Positions 15,495 to 24,068 of a stretch of 64,000 nt of DNA are shown here, piece after piece (the first letter of the stretch is position 1; each line of letters begins with the position of its first letter). The notes below the pieces were generated by a model that did not search any database, was not told the origin of the DNA, and was given only the letters and a program-made list of their open reading frames with translations. The stretch is from positions 1 to 64,000 of the forward strand of contig JASJCQ010000017.1 in assembly GCA_030065915.1 (NCBI GenBank), given 5' to 3'. Source of the stretch: Woeseiaceae bacterium (GTDB taxonomy: Bacteria > Pseudomonadota > Gammaproteobacteria > Steroidobacterales > Woeseiaceae). Both the position numbers and the translations under genes were made by a program.

Positions 15495-15745
15495 CCGCCG
15501 TTTTCCTTCAAGCGGTGACTGTCCGCGGCCGTCAGGTCGCAGCCATAGACCCGCTTGAGTTGCTTTATTGCGCTCAATGTTTCGGGTGAGAAGGGCGCTT
15601 TGCCCTCGAAACTGTGCAACACGATACCCTCGAGAAGGTCGCCCAACGACAAATCCGTGTACTCCGCCAGCCCCTTCAGGACCTTCAGAAGCGACGATTC
15701 TATGCGGACCCCGGTCTGGGTCCGACTGACGGTCTTGGTGGTCAT
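15491..15745 (-). CDS. Small conserved protein with RHH-like pattern, first gene of the module
   Basis: This 84-residue protein is taken from the ATG at 15745. TQTGVRIE could form a short strand, followed by helices SSLLKVLKGLAEYTDLSLGD and LLEGIVLHSFEG, a layout similar to ribbon-helix-helix proteins. A tail with YGCDLTAADSHRL follows. I have seen this family with the same downstream partner in distant bacteria but cannot name it. It may bind DNA and control its own operon, or be a small partner protein of the 129-residue product. Its promoter would lie in the AT-rich tract 15780-15815, shared with the divergent CadC-like gene. Confidence 0.7.
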   Translation of the reverse strand: MTTKTVSRTQTGVRIESSLLKVLKGLAEYTDLSLGDLLEGIVLHSFEGKAPFSPETLSAIKQLKRVYGCDLTAADSHRLKENGG

Positions 15746-15860
15746 CGAAATGCTCTCCGAACAGGTAGTACCTCGGTAACAAAATAACAATATACCATTA
15801 ATTTTACAATGGGTATTGAACTGCTATGTTCGGGCAGCGTTTGCATCGGAACTGGCCTGC

Positions 15861-17753
15861 ATGACCGACATCAGCGACCTCTCAGCCGGATTTCGGACCG
15901 GCGATTGGCTGGTTTATCCGGCGAGGCGCGTGCTCGTCCATGATGACGAGGAGACCACGCCAGAGCCGCTCGTGTTCGACCTGCTGATGAAGCTCGCATC
16001 CAGAAACGGTGACATCGTCAGCAAGGATGAGCTGATCGAGAAGATCTGGAATAACCGTCCGATGGCGGACGAGTCGCTGAACCGCTGCGTCTATCAGCTA
16101 AGAAAGGCGCTGGGAGACACGAGGCCTTATCGCTATATCGAGACCTTGCCCCGACGGGGATATCGCCTGAAAACGCCGGTCGAACCGCTGCAAACCCGTG
16201 ACGCTAGCGGTGAAGCATCCGTCACGCCGGTCTCGATAGAGACAACTGTTGCACCGCGTCGGCAGGGATGGCTGTTGCCGGCACTCGGTGCCGCGGTGCT
16301 TGGCTTCGTCGTCTGGATCAGCTGGCAGACACCGCCGCCGCCGCCCGACATGATGATCGGCGTACTGCCGTTTGAGAATCTTAGCGCAGCAGAGGGTAAC
16401 GACTACCTGGTCGGCGGATTCAAGGAAGAACTCGTCAGCACCCTGCACAGCCTGCCCGGCCTGTCTATCGTTAACTCGAGGTTGCCTTATGACGATCTCG
16501 AAACAACGGAGATCGCTGAGAAGCTCGGCGTCAGTATCGTGCTGCAAGGTTCTGTGCAACGAGCTGGTGAGAGCCTGAAGATCAGTTTCGTCATGAGCGA
16601 CGGAGCAGACGGGGCCGTCGTGGTATCGGAGGTCATTGAAGGCAAGGTTGAGTCCTTGTTCGAACTTCAGTCTCAGCTGGCGCTGTCGGTTCGTGGCCAT
16701 GTGCTCGGTGAGACGGGTCAGGAGCCGATTACACGCAGGAAACCGACCAGCTTCCGGGCGTACGATACCTACATGCGGGGTCTGTACGCATTCGACCGTC
16801 GCCCGACGGCCACGTCGCTGGATGATGCGATCGCACTATTCAAGGAAACCATCGACCTCGATCCGGCCTTCGGTCCCGCCTATCTGAAACTGGCGACGTC
16901 ATACACACTGCTACCGACGTATCGATCGATCTCGATGTCCGAGGCCAGCGAGCTGGCGCTGTCAGCTCTCGACCGGGGTACGGACGTTGACCCTACGATT
17001 GCCGACGCCGCCAGCGCCGTGCGCGGCTTCTTTCATCACATGGACATGGACTGGCTGAGCGCAGAGGCTGATTACCGTCGTGCCGTTGACGCTGACATCG
17101 TGGATCCGACATCTTTGCTCTGGTATTCGCGGATGCTGGCAAGCGTCGGGCGACTCGATGACTCGCTGGAAATGGCGAGCCGCGCACGGGAAATGGACCC
17201 GACCTCGGCGATGGTGACCGGTCGCGTGGCTATGGCCTACACGTGGATCGGAGATTACGACAACGCCAACAACTTCTTCGAGCGCGCCAATGCGCTGGGC
17301 GCGGGTGGCCAGACCTACCTGCTGGCCTACGCACTGTGCCTTTATCAGCGAGGCGAAATAGACAAGTCATGGTCCGTGACGGCCGGCGCTTTCGAGGCAG
17401 CAGATATAGACGCCGCGTGGATTTCACCGTTGTTCGCCGCATTCGAGAATCCGGAACTGGCAGGCGAGGCCCTGCAGACACTCGATGAGTCGGTCGAGTC
17501 CGGAACTCTTCCGATCCAGGTTGCGCTGGTCGGACGGGTGTTGCTCGGTGACATTGAGACCGCTTTCCGGATCGCGAGCAGGCTGGCTGACGAGGGCGAG
17601 ATCTTCGAGATGGATCTGTTGTTCATTCCGCAGTCCAAGCCGCTTCGCGAATACGAGGGCTTCGACGAACTGATGAGCGAGGTTGGCCTGGCGACCTACT
17701 GGCAGCAAAAGCAATGTACCTGGCAAGGGCAGTCATTCGCCTGCAAGAGTTAG
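15861..17753 (+). CDS. CadC/ToxR-like membrane transcription regulator with TPR domain
   Basis: The protein has 630 residues. An OmpR/PhoB-type winged helix spans about 12-105, with VSKDELIEKIWNNRPMADES and the wing TLPRRGYRL. A membrane helix follows (about 140-157, LPALGAAVLGFVVWIS) after a Thr/Val-rich linker. An adenylate-cyclase-associated-like domain (MIGVLPFENLSAAEGNDYLV) and several TPR repeats to about 560 make up the outer part. Proteins of this shape sense the periplasm and bind promoters while in the membrane. I start at the ATG at 15861. An upstream TTG at 15816 is possible. Its targets are unknown, and the divergent two-gene module is a candidate. Confidence 0.85.
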   Translation: MTDISDLSAGFRTGDWLVYPARRVLVHDDEETTPEPLVFDLLMKLASRNGDIVSKDELIEKIWNNRPMADESLNRCVYQLRKALGDTRPYRYIETLPRRGYRLKTPVEPLQTRDASGEASVTPVSIETTVAPRRQGWLLPALGAAVLGFVVWISWQTPPPPPDMMIGVLPFENLSAAEGNDYLVGGFKEELVSTLHSLPGLSIVNSRLPYDDLETTEIAEKLGVSIVLQGSVQRAGESLKISFVMSDGADGAVVVSEVIEGKVESLFELQSQLALSVRGHVLGETGQEPITRRKPTSFRAYDTYMRGLYAFDRRPTATSLDDAIALFKETIDLDPAFGPAYLKLATSYTLLPTYRSISMSEASELALSALDRGTDVDPTIADAASAVRGFFHHMDMDWLSAEADYRRAVDADIVDPTSLLWYSRMLASVGRLDDSLEMASRAREMDPTSAMVTGRVAMAYTWIGDYDNANNFFERANALGAGGQTYLLAYALCLYQRGEIDKSWSVTAGAFEAADIDAAWISPLFAAFENPELAGEALQTLDESVESGTLPIQVALVGRVLLGDIETAFRIASRLADEGEIFEMDLLFIPQSKPLREYEGFDELMSEVGLATYWQQKQCTWQGQSFACKS

Positions 17754-17780
17754 TGCTCGCCCCCACAGTGCTAACGGGCT

Positions 17781-18209
17781 CTAGTCCAGTGAGGGCTTGC
17801 CTCGTTGCTTTTTGACGTCGCCACGCTTGCGTTTGTCCTCAACCCGTTTACGGACCGCACTGCGTGGCGGACGGGTGGGGCGTCTGGGCGCCACCGTGAC
17901 GCAGGCGTCGCTGATCGTTGCTCTTAGTCGACCGATAGCGGCGTCACGATTGCGTGCCTGCGTCCGATGTTCCTGAGCCTTGATGACAAGGACGCCGTCT
18001 TTACTGATTCGCTTGTCCGGCAGCGCGAGCAGGCGCTGCTTCACGTCCGGCGGCAGTGACGCACTGTTTGCGATATCGAAACGCAGCTGGATCGCCGTCG
18101 CAACCTTGTTGACGTTCTGACCACCGGCACCCTGCGAGCGTATGGCCGAGAGTTCCAGTTCGTCTTCGTCGACACTAATGGTGTCCGTTAGTCGGATAAC
18201 GTTCACCAC
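17781..18209 (-). CDS. arfB: ArfB (YaeJ) ribosome-rescue peptidyl-tRNA hydrolase
   Basis: This 142-residue protein frees ribosomes stalled on messengers without a stop codon by hydrolysing peptidyl-tRNA. The catalytic GGQ is at 29-31 in RSQGAGGQNVNKV, as in class I release factors. The C-terminal tail is strongly basic (KRVEDKRKRGDVKKQRG), as needed to lie in the empty mRNA channel. The codon-recognition domains of RF1/RF2 are absent, and the length fits ArfB. Its start overlaps the end of the upstream PHP-domain gene by seven bases, so both are on one transcript. Confidence 0.94.
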   Translation of the reverse strand: MVNVIRLTDTISVDEDELELSAIRSQGAGGQNVNKVATAIQLRFDIANSASLPPDVKQRLLALPDKRISKDGVLVIKAQEHRTQARNRDAAIGRLRATISDACVTVAPRRPTRPPRSAVRKRVEDKRKRGDVKKQRGKPSLD

Positions 18210-19030
18210 GTGTCCCAGAGCGGCGCGACTCCTGGCGGCAGCCGGGTGTATCGACCGGGTTGCGACCAGCTCTGCGAGCGATGGTGAAAGTCCGAGCCCG
18301 CAGACGCGAGCAAGCCCGCCTCATTCGTGATTCGCGCGAGCGCCGACGTCGTTGCCGGATCCTGCGAGCCGCTGCAGACTTCGACAGCAACGCCGCCCGC
18401 CTGTTTGAAGTCGCCGACGAGTCTCCTGAGCCGGGTCTTCGTCATCTTGTACTTCGCGGGGTGAGCCAGAACCGCCTGTCCGCCAGCTGCGACGATCCAG
18501 CCGACTGCGGCATCGATGGATGGCCAGGACTCCTTCACATCTCCAATCTTGCCCGCGCCAAGGTAGCGTTTGAACGCGGTCTTCTCGTCCTTGACGAAAC
18601 CGATATCGACAAGATGCGCCGCGAAATGCGGACGGCCGGGATTGCCGCCGGATCGTATAAGGACGTCGTCGAGCGGATCCTCGACGCCCAGTTTCTCGAG
18701 CCGTTTGGCAATTGTCTCGGCACGCCCAAGGCGTACCTTGCGCTGCTGCTCGATTGCGGCGGCGAGTGTTTCGCTGGCCAGATCAATCCTCAGACCGACG
18801 ATGTGGATGAGCCGTCGATGCCAGAGGCAGGACAGCTCGATACCGGTGATCAGTTGTGGCACAGCTTCGGCCGATGTTTCGAGCTGCGCGAATGCAGATA
18901 CGGTGTCGTGATCGGTGATTGCGAGAACGTCAACACCGTACTCCAGTGCATAGGCAGCGAGTTCTGCCGGCGACAGCGACCCGTCGGAGCAGTCAGTGTG
19001 GGTGTGCAGATCGAACAACATGTCGCGCAT
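18203..19030 (-). CDS. PHP-domain phosphoesterase, RNase AM/TrpH (YciV) type
   Basis: This 275-residue protein has the PHP motif sequence: MLFDLHTHTDCSDGSLSP at the N-terminus, ITDHDT, and TGIELSC. Later metal ligands are in GGQAVLAHPAKY and SAGSDFHH. The E. coli relative YciV (RNase AM) is a 5'-3' exonuclease on RNA and 3',5'-bisphosphates. I start at the ATG at 19030. The longer frame adds 23 residues that are atypical. The gene is coupled to arfB, which could link RNA decay with ribosome rescue, but this is inference from position only. Confidence 0.88.
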   Translation of the reverse strand: MRDMLFDLHTHTDCSDGSLSPAELAAYALEYGVDVLAITDHDTVSAFAQLETSAEAVPQLITGIELSCLWHRRLIHIVGLRIDLASETLAAAIEQQRKVRLGRAETIAKRLEKLGVEDPLDDVLIRSGGNPGRPHFAAHLVDIGFVKDEKTAFKRYLGAGKIGDVKESWPSIDAAVGWIVAAGGQAVLAHPAKYKMTKTRLRRLVGDFKQAGGVAVEVCSGSQDPATTSALARITNEAGLLASAGSDFHHRSQSWSQPGRYTRLPPGVAPLWDTW

Positions 19031-19076
19031 TATAGGTGATGCGCCGTTGTAGAATGCGCGCGTTCGAAGGGGTCTT

Positions 19077-20258
19077 ATGAATAAGAACAACCTGGTCATT
19101 CTCGTGCTGTGTCAGCTGATCTCTGCGACGGGCTCCATCGTCATGGTCACACTCGGCGGGATTATCGGTGCCAGGCTGACGGACAACCCCGCGTTTGCGA
19201 CGCTGCCCGTCAGTGTCATGGTCGTCGCCGTCGCCGCGACGACGATCCCTGCAACACTGCTAATGCGACGCATCGGTCGACGGCTGGGATTCATGCTGGC
19301 CTCGTTGTCAGCGACGCTTGCCGTACTGCTAGGCTTGTATGCGCTGACGGGCGAGAGTTTCTTCTGGTTCGTCATGAGCCTGGCGTTGTTCGGCGTGAAT
19401 ATGGCCTTCACCCAGCAATATCGTTACGCGGCCGCCGAGAGCGTGGAGCGCCGCTATATCCCGCGCGCGATCAGTTTCGTGTTGCTCGGTTCGATTGGCG
19501 GCGCGTTGCTCGGACCGGAGCTCGCGACGAGAGGGCAATTCTGGGTGAGCGGCACCCCGTTTGCCGGCACGATCATCGCACTGGCGGTCCTTTATCTTGT
19601 GCAGGCGCTGTTGTTCCTTCGATTGAACGCGCGGCTTGCCGCTGAAGAGCATGCGACCCCTAGGAAAAAGCGACGCTTGTCCGGGATTATTGGTCAGCCC
19701 GTGTTCCTCGTGGCCGTGCTCGGTGGAACGGCGGGATACGGCTTGATGAGTCTCGTCATGACGGCCACGCCGCTGAGCATGCACATCAAAGACGGATTCA
19801 CGCTCGAGGCAACAGCGGGCGTTATTCGTGCCCACGTGCTCGCAATGTACTTGCCGTCCTTGGTGTCCGGGTTCCTGATCGAGCGCCTGGGTGTCACGAA
19901 GCTGATGCTCGCCGGTGTACTGGCACTGTTGGCTACATCGATTACCGGTCTGCAGGGACAGTCTCTACAGCATTACTGGTGGGCGCTGATCCTGCTGGGC
20001 GTCGGCTGGAATTTCCTGTACGTCGGCGCGACGACGATGTTGACCTATACCTATACGCCGGAAGAGCGCTTCGGGGCCCAGGCGGTCAATGAGTTCCTCG
20101 TCTTCGGTGTGTCTGCAACGGCCTCGCTGCTGGCCGGCACGGTGATGCATTACTTCGGATGGTTGACGCTGATGTGGATCCCGATTCCCGTGCTGGTGTT
20201 GACCGGGCTTGCGCTGCTCGTGGTCAGGCGAGACCGACTACTGCAACGAGGCGCCTGA
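19077..20258 (+). CDS. MFS transporter
   Basis: This 393-residue protein has about twelve membrane helices in two halves separated by a basic cytoplasmic loop near residue 200 (EEHATPRKKRRLSG). The loop between helices 2 and 3 has LLMRRIGRRLGFM, the usual basic MFS signature region. The segment FTQQYRYAAAESVERRYIPR and the NEFLVFGVSATASLLAG region are as in unnamed proton-driven exporters of this superfamily. The substrate is unknown. It is transcribed away from the PHP-arfB pair. A strong hairpin about 100 bases beyond the stop may end its transcript. Confidence 0.88.
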   Translation: MNKNNLVILVLCQLISATGSIVMVTLGGIIGARLTDNPAFATLPVSVMVVAVAATTIPATLLMRRIGRRLGFMLASLSATLAVLLGLYALTGESFFWFVMSLALFGVNMAFTQQYRYAAAESVERRYIPRAISFVLLGSIGGALLGPELATRGQFWVSGTPFAGTIIALAVLYLVQALLFLRLNARLAAEEHATPRKKRRLSGIIGQPVFLVAVLGGTAGYGLMSLVMTATPLSMHIKDGFTLEATAGVIRAHVLAMYLPSLVSGFLIERLGVTKLMLAGVLALLATSITGLQGQSLQHYWWALILLGVGWNFLYVGATTMLTYTYTPEERFGAQAVNEFLVFGVSATASLLAGTVMHYFGWLTLMWIPIPVLVLTGLALLVVRRDRLLQRGA

Positions 20259-20270
20259 AACGAAGACAGC

Positions 20271-20377
20271 ATGTTGCGCCGGTCTTGCTGCTGCGCGCTG
20301 CCCGAAACTGAAACGGCACGCTGCGCCGGTCTTGCTGCTACGCGCTGCCTGAAACTGAAACGGCACGCTGCGCCGGT
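20271..20377. repeat. 47-bp tandem repeat, 2.3 copies
   Basis: Copies start at 20271, 20318 and 20365 (partial). The first two differ at only a few positions (for example TGTTG/CGCTG and GCGCGCTGCCC/ACGCGCTGCCT). The unit carries GCGCCGGTCTTGCTGCT and GAAACTGAAACGGC. The array lies between the MFS gene and the convergent barrel-protein gene. Forty-seven is not a multiple of three, so it is not a coding repeat. The last copy contributes the left arm of the hairpin at 20361-20394. Confidence 0.85.
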
Positions 20378-20394
20378 GTGGGCGCAACGTGCCG
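20361..20394. terminator. Strong hairpin between convergent genes
   Basis: CGGCACGCTGCGCC (20361-20374) and GGCGCAACGTGCCG (20381-20394) form a 14-pair stem with one mismatch and a six-base loop. It lies between the stops of the MFS gene (20258) and the minus-strand barrel gene (20443). There is no T-run, so it may be a bidirectional or protein-assisted terminator, or an mRNA-stabilising hairpin. Confidence 0.5.
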
Positions 20395-20442
20395 CTGCAT
20401 GGAGATACGTCGATGCCGCGGCAACGGACGTATTGCTTAAAC

Positions 20443-21099
20443 TCAGAAGTTGTAAACGAATCCGAGCGAGATAACCGGCCAGGCTTTGAAGTCACTGACT
20501 TCATCCTCAAGCTCGAGGCGCTCTTCTTCCAGCGACTGCAGGAACGTCGGGTCGGATGCGAGCAAGCCATCGGCAGCGACTGAGACGTCCGGGTCCCCTT
20601 GCCAGAGCACGCCGAGATCGAGGTTCAAACCAACCTTGCCTGCGACGGAGAAGTCGAATCCGAATCCAAGGTAGGGTGACGTGCTGCTGAACGTAGACGT
20701 GCTGCGCAACGTACCGACTTCAGCGCCCGTGTAGGTCGTGCCACCGATTTCGAAGGAGCCTTCCTCGGCGCTCTCGAGCTTGAGCTCGTTGCCGTTGGAA
20801 TGCAGGCCAGCGGTCACGCGCATCGGGCTCAACGGAAAGTGGAAGTTCGCCGTTGCGTAGATCGTGTCCAGGCTCAGTGTTGCGTCGTAGTTGACGCCAG
20901 CCTGCGTCCCCGTGTCGTCATAGTCGAAGAAATTGGTTCCGACGCGAACGTCAAGATACGGAACCGGGCGCCAGGTACCTTCGATACCCGCACCGAGCGT
21001 TCCGGCTTTAACGCCCACGCCGAAGTTGTTGTCGGCAACAGCGCCGCTCGAAGCCACGAGTGCGAGCCACGCCAGACCGAGTTTGAGAAAAGCTTTCAT
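20443..21099 (-). CDS. Outer-membrane beta-barrel protein
   Basis: This 218-residue protein has a signal peptide (MKAFLKLGLAWLALVASSGAVA). The remainder alternates short strands rich in Gly, Phe and Tyr (GVGVKAGTLGAGIEGTW, LGFGFDFS). It ends with AWPVISLGFVYNF, a terminal Phe typical of barrels inserted by the Bam complex. The pattern is that of small OmpW/OprG-like or generic outer-membrane barrels. A helical patch EEERLELEDEVSDFKAW precedes the last strand. I use the ATG at 21099, which has GGA nine bases upstream. Longer frames add no signal-like sequence. The function is unknown. Confidence 0.82.
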   Translation of the reverse strand: MKAFLKLGLAWLALVASSGAVADNNFGVGVKAGTLGAGIEGTWRPVPYLDVRVGTNFFDYDDTGTQAGVNYDATLSLDTIYATANFHFPLSPMRVTAGLHSNGNELKLESAEEGSFEIGGTTYTGAEVGTLRSTSTFSSTSPYLGFGFDFSVAGKVGLNLDLGVLWQGDPDVSVAADGLLASDPTFLQSLEEERLELEDEVSDFKAWPVISLGFVYNF

Positions 21100-21416
21100 C
21101 GCAGTCATTCCATCCATTGGTCGATGGCGCAACGATAGACGAGCGTCACACTGTGGTCTGTGCGCCGCTTCACAGGCCCGAGCAAAGGCGATTATCATGA
21201 TTATGTAAAAGCAAAGTGGACTTTTTGTTAATCGCGGCCGGCTTTTTGTCAACCGGGAAACGTGCCAACGATGATTCTGTGCCGCCAACCAGGTCTCAGC
21301 GGCGGCGATACGCCAGGTGTTAGGCTCGCGAAAGGGATTGATGGAAATGAACGTGGCAGGCATCGCCAGTAATGGGGTGATTGCCGCGATCGGCACTCGT
21401 TAACAGGGGATGCAGG
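21100..21416. other. Divergent intergenic region with a paired direct repeat
   Basis: This 317-base region lies between two divergent genes, the barrel protein and the acyltransferase, and holds their promoters. CTTTTTGTTAATCG (21221-21234) and CTTTTTGTCAACCG (21242-21255) are 14-base direct repeats with two differences, 21 bases or two helical turns apart. On the minus strand they give TTGACAAAAAG and TTAACAAAAAG, and GATAAT/CATAAT boxes lie near 21190-21205. This is a plausible regulated promoter for the barrel gene. No gene is seen. Confidence 0.4.
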
Positions 21417-22769
21417 ATGGGGATCTGGGCTGTCGCAAGTGATATGGCGTCGAAGACGCCGGAGGAAAGAAATCGCTATGTCGATTTCTTGAGGGCCGTC
21501 TCGATTCTCGTCGTGGTTATCGGACACTGGCTGATCGCAACGGCCTGGGTCGTCGATGGCGAGATAGCGGTGGGACACCTGCTGAAGGACCAGCCACAGA
21601 CGCAGTGGCTGACATGGATGTTCCAGGTCATGCCCATATTCTTCATCGTCGGCGGATACTCCAATGCCGTCTCGCTAGAGAGTGCAAGACGAAAGGGCTT
21701 GGGCTACGCAGGTTGGCTGGTGACACGCCTTAACCGGCTCGTGTCGCCGCTGTTAGTGCTGATCATTGCCTGGGCCGCCATCTCGCTGGTGATGACGCTG
21801 ATGGGCGTCCAGGTCGGGGTCATTCGGTACCTGTCGCAGGCGGCGCTGATTCCGACCTGGTTCCTGGCGATCTACATTATGGTCGCGATACTGGCTCCGC
21901 TGGCGTATCGTTTCTGGCAGAAGGCGGGCTTCCTCTCATTCTGGTGTTTCGTGGCGATTGCCGCGCTGGTCGACCTCGCGTTCTTTGCCGCCGACATCCG
22001 CTGGCTGGGCTGGACCAACTACTTCTGGGTGTGGCTCGCCGTGCATCAACTTGGCTTCGCATGGCGAGACGGCCGCATGGGAAGACCGATGTTACTGCTG
22101 GTCTACTCTGCTATCGCTTTCTGGGTCCTCTACGACCTGATCGTGCACGGTCCTTACCCGCTCGCGATGGTCGGATCACCCGACGAGGGCCTCAGCAATA
22201 CGCTGCCGCCAAAGGTCACCCTGATCGCTCTGGGCGTGTTCCAGTTCGGCCTGCTGCTGGCCCTCGAGAACCCGATGCGCCGGTTGATGTCCGGCCTGCG
22301 CTTGTGGACGGCAACCGTGTTGATCAACAGCATGATCATGACCGTCTATCTTTGGCACATCACCGTCATGGTGTTGTTCGGTGCCGCGCTGTACCTGTCC
22401 GGTGGATTCGGGCTGGGCCTCGAGCCGGGTTCGCCGGAATGGTGGTACTCGCGGCCGCTCTGGATCCTGGTACTGATCGCCTTGCTGACGCCCGTGGCGC
22501 TGCTGCTGTCCCCCCTGGAGCGGCGCGGGCGCAGCAAGGACGCCAGCGTACCTTCGGCGCCGCGACAAATTGCCGGCGCGATGATGATCTGCCTGGGGGT
22601 GTCCTTGCTCGCCATGTTCGGCTTTGGCGGTGGGCCCGGAATCGAGGCTTTCCGGCCTCCGATAGTCGCCCTGATCGAAATCGTCGTGCTGGAATACACC
22701 GACGTATTTGCGTTTTCGCTGGTGATCCTGGGTTCCGGCATCAGCGGACTGCTGCCAAAACTGCGATAG
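21417..22769 (+). CDS. Acyltransferase-3 family membrane protein
   Basis: This 450-residue protein begins its family domain at RYVDFLRAVSILVVVIGHW, where the conserved Arg and the His of GHW form the acyltransferase-3 active region. At least ten membrane helices follow, with VMPIFFIVGGYSNA and LIPTWFLAIYIMVAILAP as typical stretches. Such proteins move acyl groups onto surface sugars or lipids from the membrane. The ATG at 21417 follows AGGGG with suitable spacing. An ATG at 21444 is an alternative. No polysaccharide genes are nearby, so the substrate cannot be guessed. Confidence 0.85.
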   Translation: MGIWAVASDMASKTPEERNRYVDFLRAVSILVVVIGHWLIATAWVVDGEIAVGHLLKDQPQTQWLTWMFQVMPIFFIVGGYSNAVSLESARRKGLGYAGWLVTRLNRLVSPLLVLIIAWAAISLVMTLMGVQVGVIRYLSQAALIPTWFLAIYIMVAILAPLAYRFWQKAGFLSFWCFVAIAALVDLAFFAADIRWLGWTNYFWVWLAVHQLGFAWRDGRMGRPMLLLVYSAIAFWVLYDLIVHGPYPLAMVGSPDEGLSNTLPPKVTLIALGVFQFGLLLALENPMRRLMSGLRLWTATVLINSMIMTVYLWHITVMVLFGAALYLSGGFGLGLEPGSPEWWYSRPLWILVLIALLTPVALLLSPLERRGRSKDASVPSAPRQIAGAMMICLGVSLLAMFGFGGGPGIEAFRPPIVALIEIVVLEYTDVFAFSLVILGSGISGLLPKLR

Positions 22770-22805
22770 CTATTGCGGGCTCAGGTTGGTGAGGCAGAAG
22801 GGCGA

Positions 22806-24011
22806 TCAGGAACTGAGCTGCGGTTCTCGCATGGCACTGGCGCCGTACTTCAGGAACAGTCGTGCACGAGCCCTGGGACAGATGTTCGTCTTATCGAGAT
22901 CGCCATCGATATGCGGCAGCGCCAGGACGCGCTCGTCCATGACCTTAAACCACAGTGGCGGGATATACGCGAGCAGGTAACACCCGAAATAACCGGTCGG
23001 TAACTGCGGGACGTCCTCGTAGTGCCTGAGCGACTGGTAGCGTCGCAACGGGTAGGCGTGATGATCGGAATGCCGCTCGAGGTGGAACAGTACGAGGTTG
23101 CTGAGCACGCGGTTGCAGTTCCAGGAATGATGCGGCGCGCACTTCTCCAGCTTGCCGTTCTCGTCGCGCTGACGCAGCAGGCCGTAATGCTCGATGTAAT
23201 TCGCGCTGCTCAACTGCAGCCAGGCCAGCAGATTATGGATCAGCATGAATGGCAGCATGATCCAGCCGAAAGCGATAACCAGCGAAACGACGATCAACAC
23301 CGCAATGGCATGGCTTTGCAGGATCTGGTTGTCGTAATGCCACGGTGACTTGCCACGATTCGTCAGGCGCTCGGCTTCCATGTTCCATGCGCGCCGGATG
23401 CCTCCGGGAAGTTCCCTCAGCACAAAGCGGTAGTAACTCTCGCCGAGTCGCGCGCTGGCCGGGTCTTCCGGCGTCGAGACGTCGCGGTGATGGCCACGGT
23501 TGTGCTCGATCGTGAAGTGACCATAGGCCGGCACGGCCAGCGCGATCTTGGCCAGCCATTTCTCGATCCTCGTGTTCTTGTGGCCCAACTCATGCGCGGA
23601 GTTGATTGCGAGTCCCGACGTCAGGCCGGCGATGACCGCAAGTCCCAGCACAGCGCCTATCGTGAGCGGCTGCGTGCCGGCGTATGCCGCCACGCCAAAC
23701 AGTGCGACGAAGTGCAGTGGCACCACTGCGTAAGTCAGGTAGCGGTAGAAACGATCCTGGTCGAGCTGAGGGACGATCTCTTCCGGCGGGTTGTTTGGAT
23801 CGGCGCCAAACAGGATATCTGCGACGGGCGCCATTACATAATTCAGAAGGAGTGGCAGAAACAGCCAGGCCTCCTGGCCGGTTGCCGCATGCAGTGCGAT
23901 GCCGATAAACGGCTGTAGCGGATACAAAACGCTGAGAATCCAGAGCCAACGCTTGTTGTCCTGCCAGTAAATTGCCTCGCCTGAGGCCGTGGTGCCTGTA
24001 TATCCGGTCAT
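22806..24011 (-). CDS. alkB: Alkane 1-monooxygenase, AlkB type
   Basis: This 401-residue integral-membrane di-iron enzyme hydroxylates the terminal carbon of alkanes using O2 and electrons from rubredoxin. The histidine boxes are NSAHELGHK (His140, His144), HNRGHHRDVSTPEDPASAR (His170, 174, 175) and LERHSDHHAYP (His314, 317, 318). The family signature NYIEHYGL (His275) is also present. Several membrane helices lie at about 22-60, 90-135 and 235-270. The length is normal. No rubredoxin or rubredoxin reductase gene is in the window, so the electron carrier must be encoded elsewhere. It begins 57 bases from the divergent cytochrome c gene. Confidence 0.93.
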   Translation of the reverse strand: MTGYTGTTASGEAIYWQDNKRWLWILSVLYPLQPFIGIALHAATGQEAWLFLPLLLNYVMAPVADILFGADPNNPPEEIVPQLDQDRFYRYLTYAVVPLHFVALFGVAAYAGTQPLTIGAVLGLAVIAGLTSGLAINSAHELGHKNTRIEKWLAKIALAVPAYGHFTIEHNRGHHRDVSTPEDPASARLGESYYRFVLRELPGGIRRAWNMEAERLTNRGKSPWHYDNQILQSHAIAVLIVVSLVIAFGWIMLPFMLIHNLLAWLQLSSANYIEHYGLLRQRDENGKLEKCAPHHSWNCNRVLSNLVLFHLERHSDHHAYPLRRYQSLRHYEDVPQLPTGYFGCYLLAYIPPLWFKVMDERVLALPHIDGDLDKTNICPRARARLFLKYGASAMREPQLSS

Positions 24012-24068
24012 AGTGCGAGTTAGTATACGCTCTTAAATGCGCAACGGACGCGGTGCAGAAGAACAACA

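Noticed and set aside
16098-16700. 200-codon minus-strand frame inside the CadC-like gene
   Set aside because: It is an antisense shadow without domains. The plus-strand winged-helix and TPR motifs are unambiguous.
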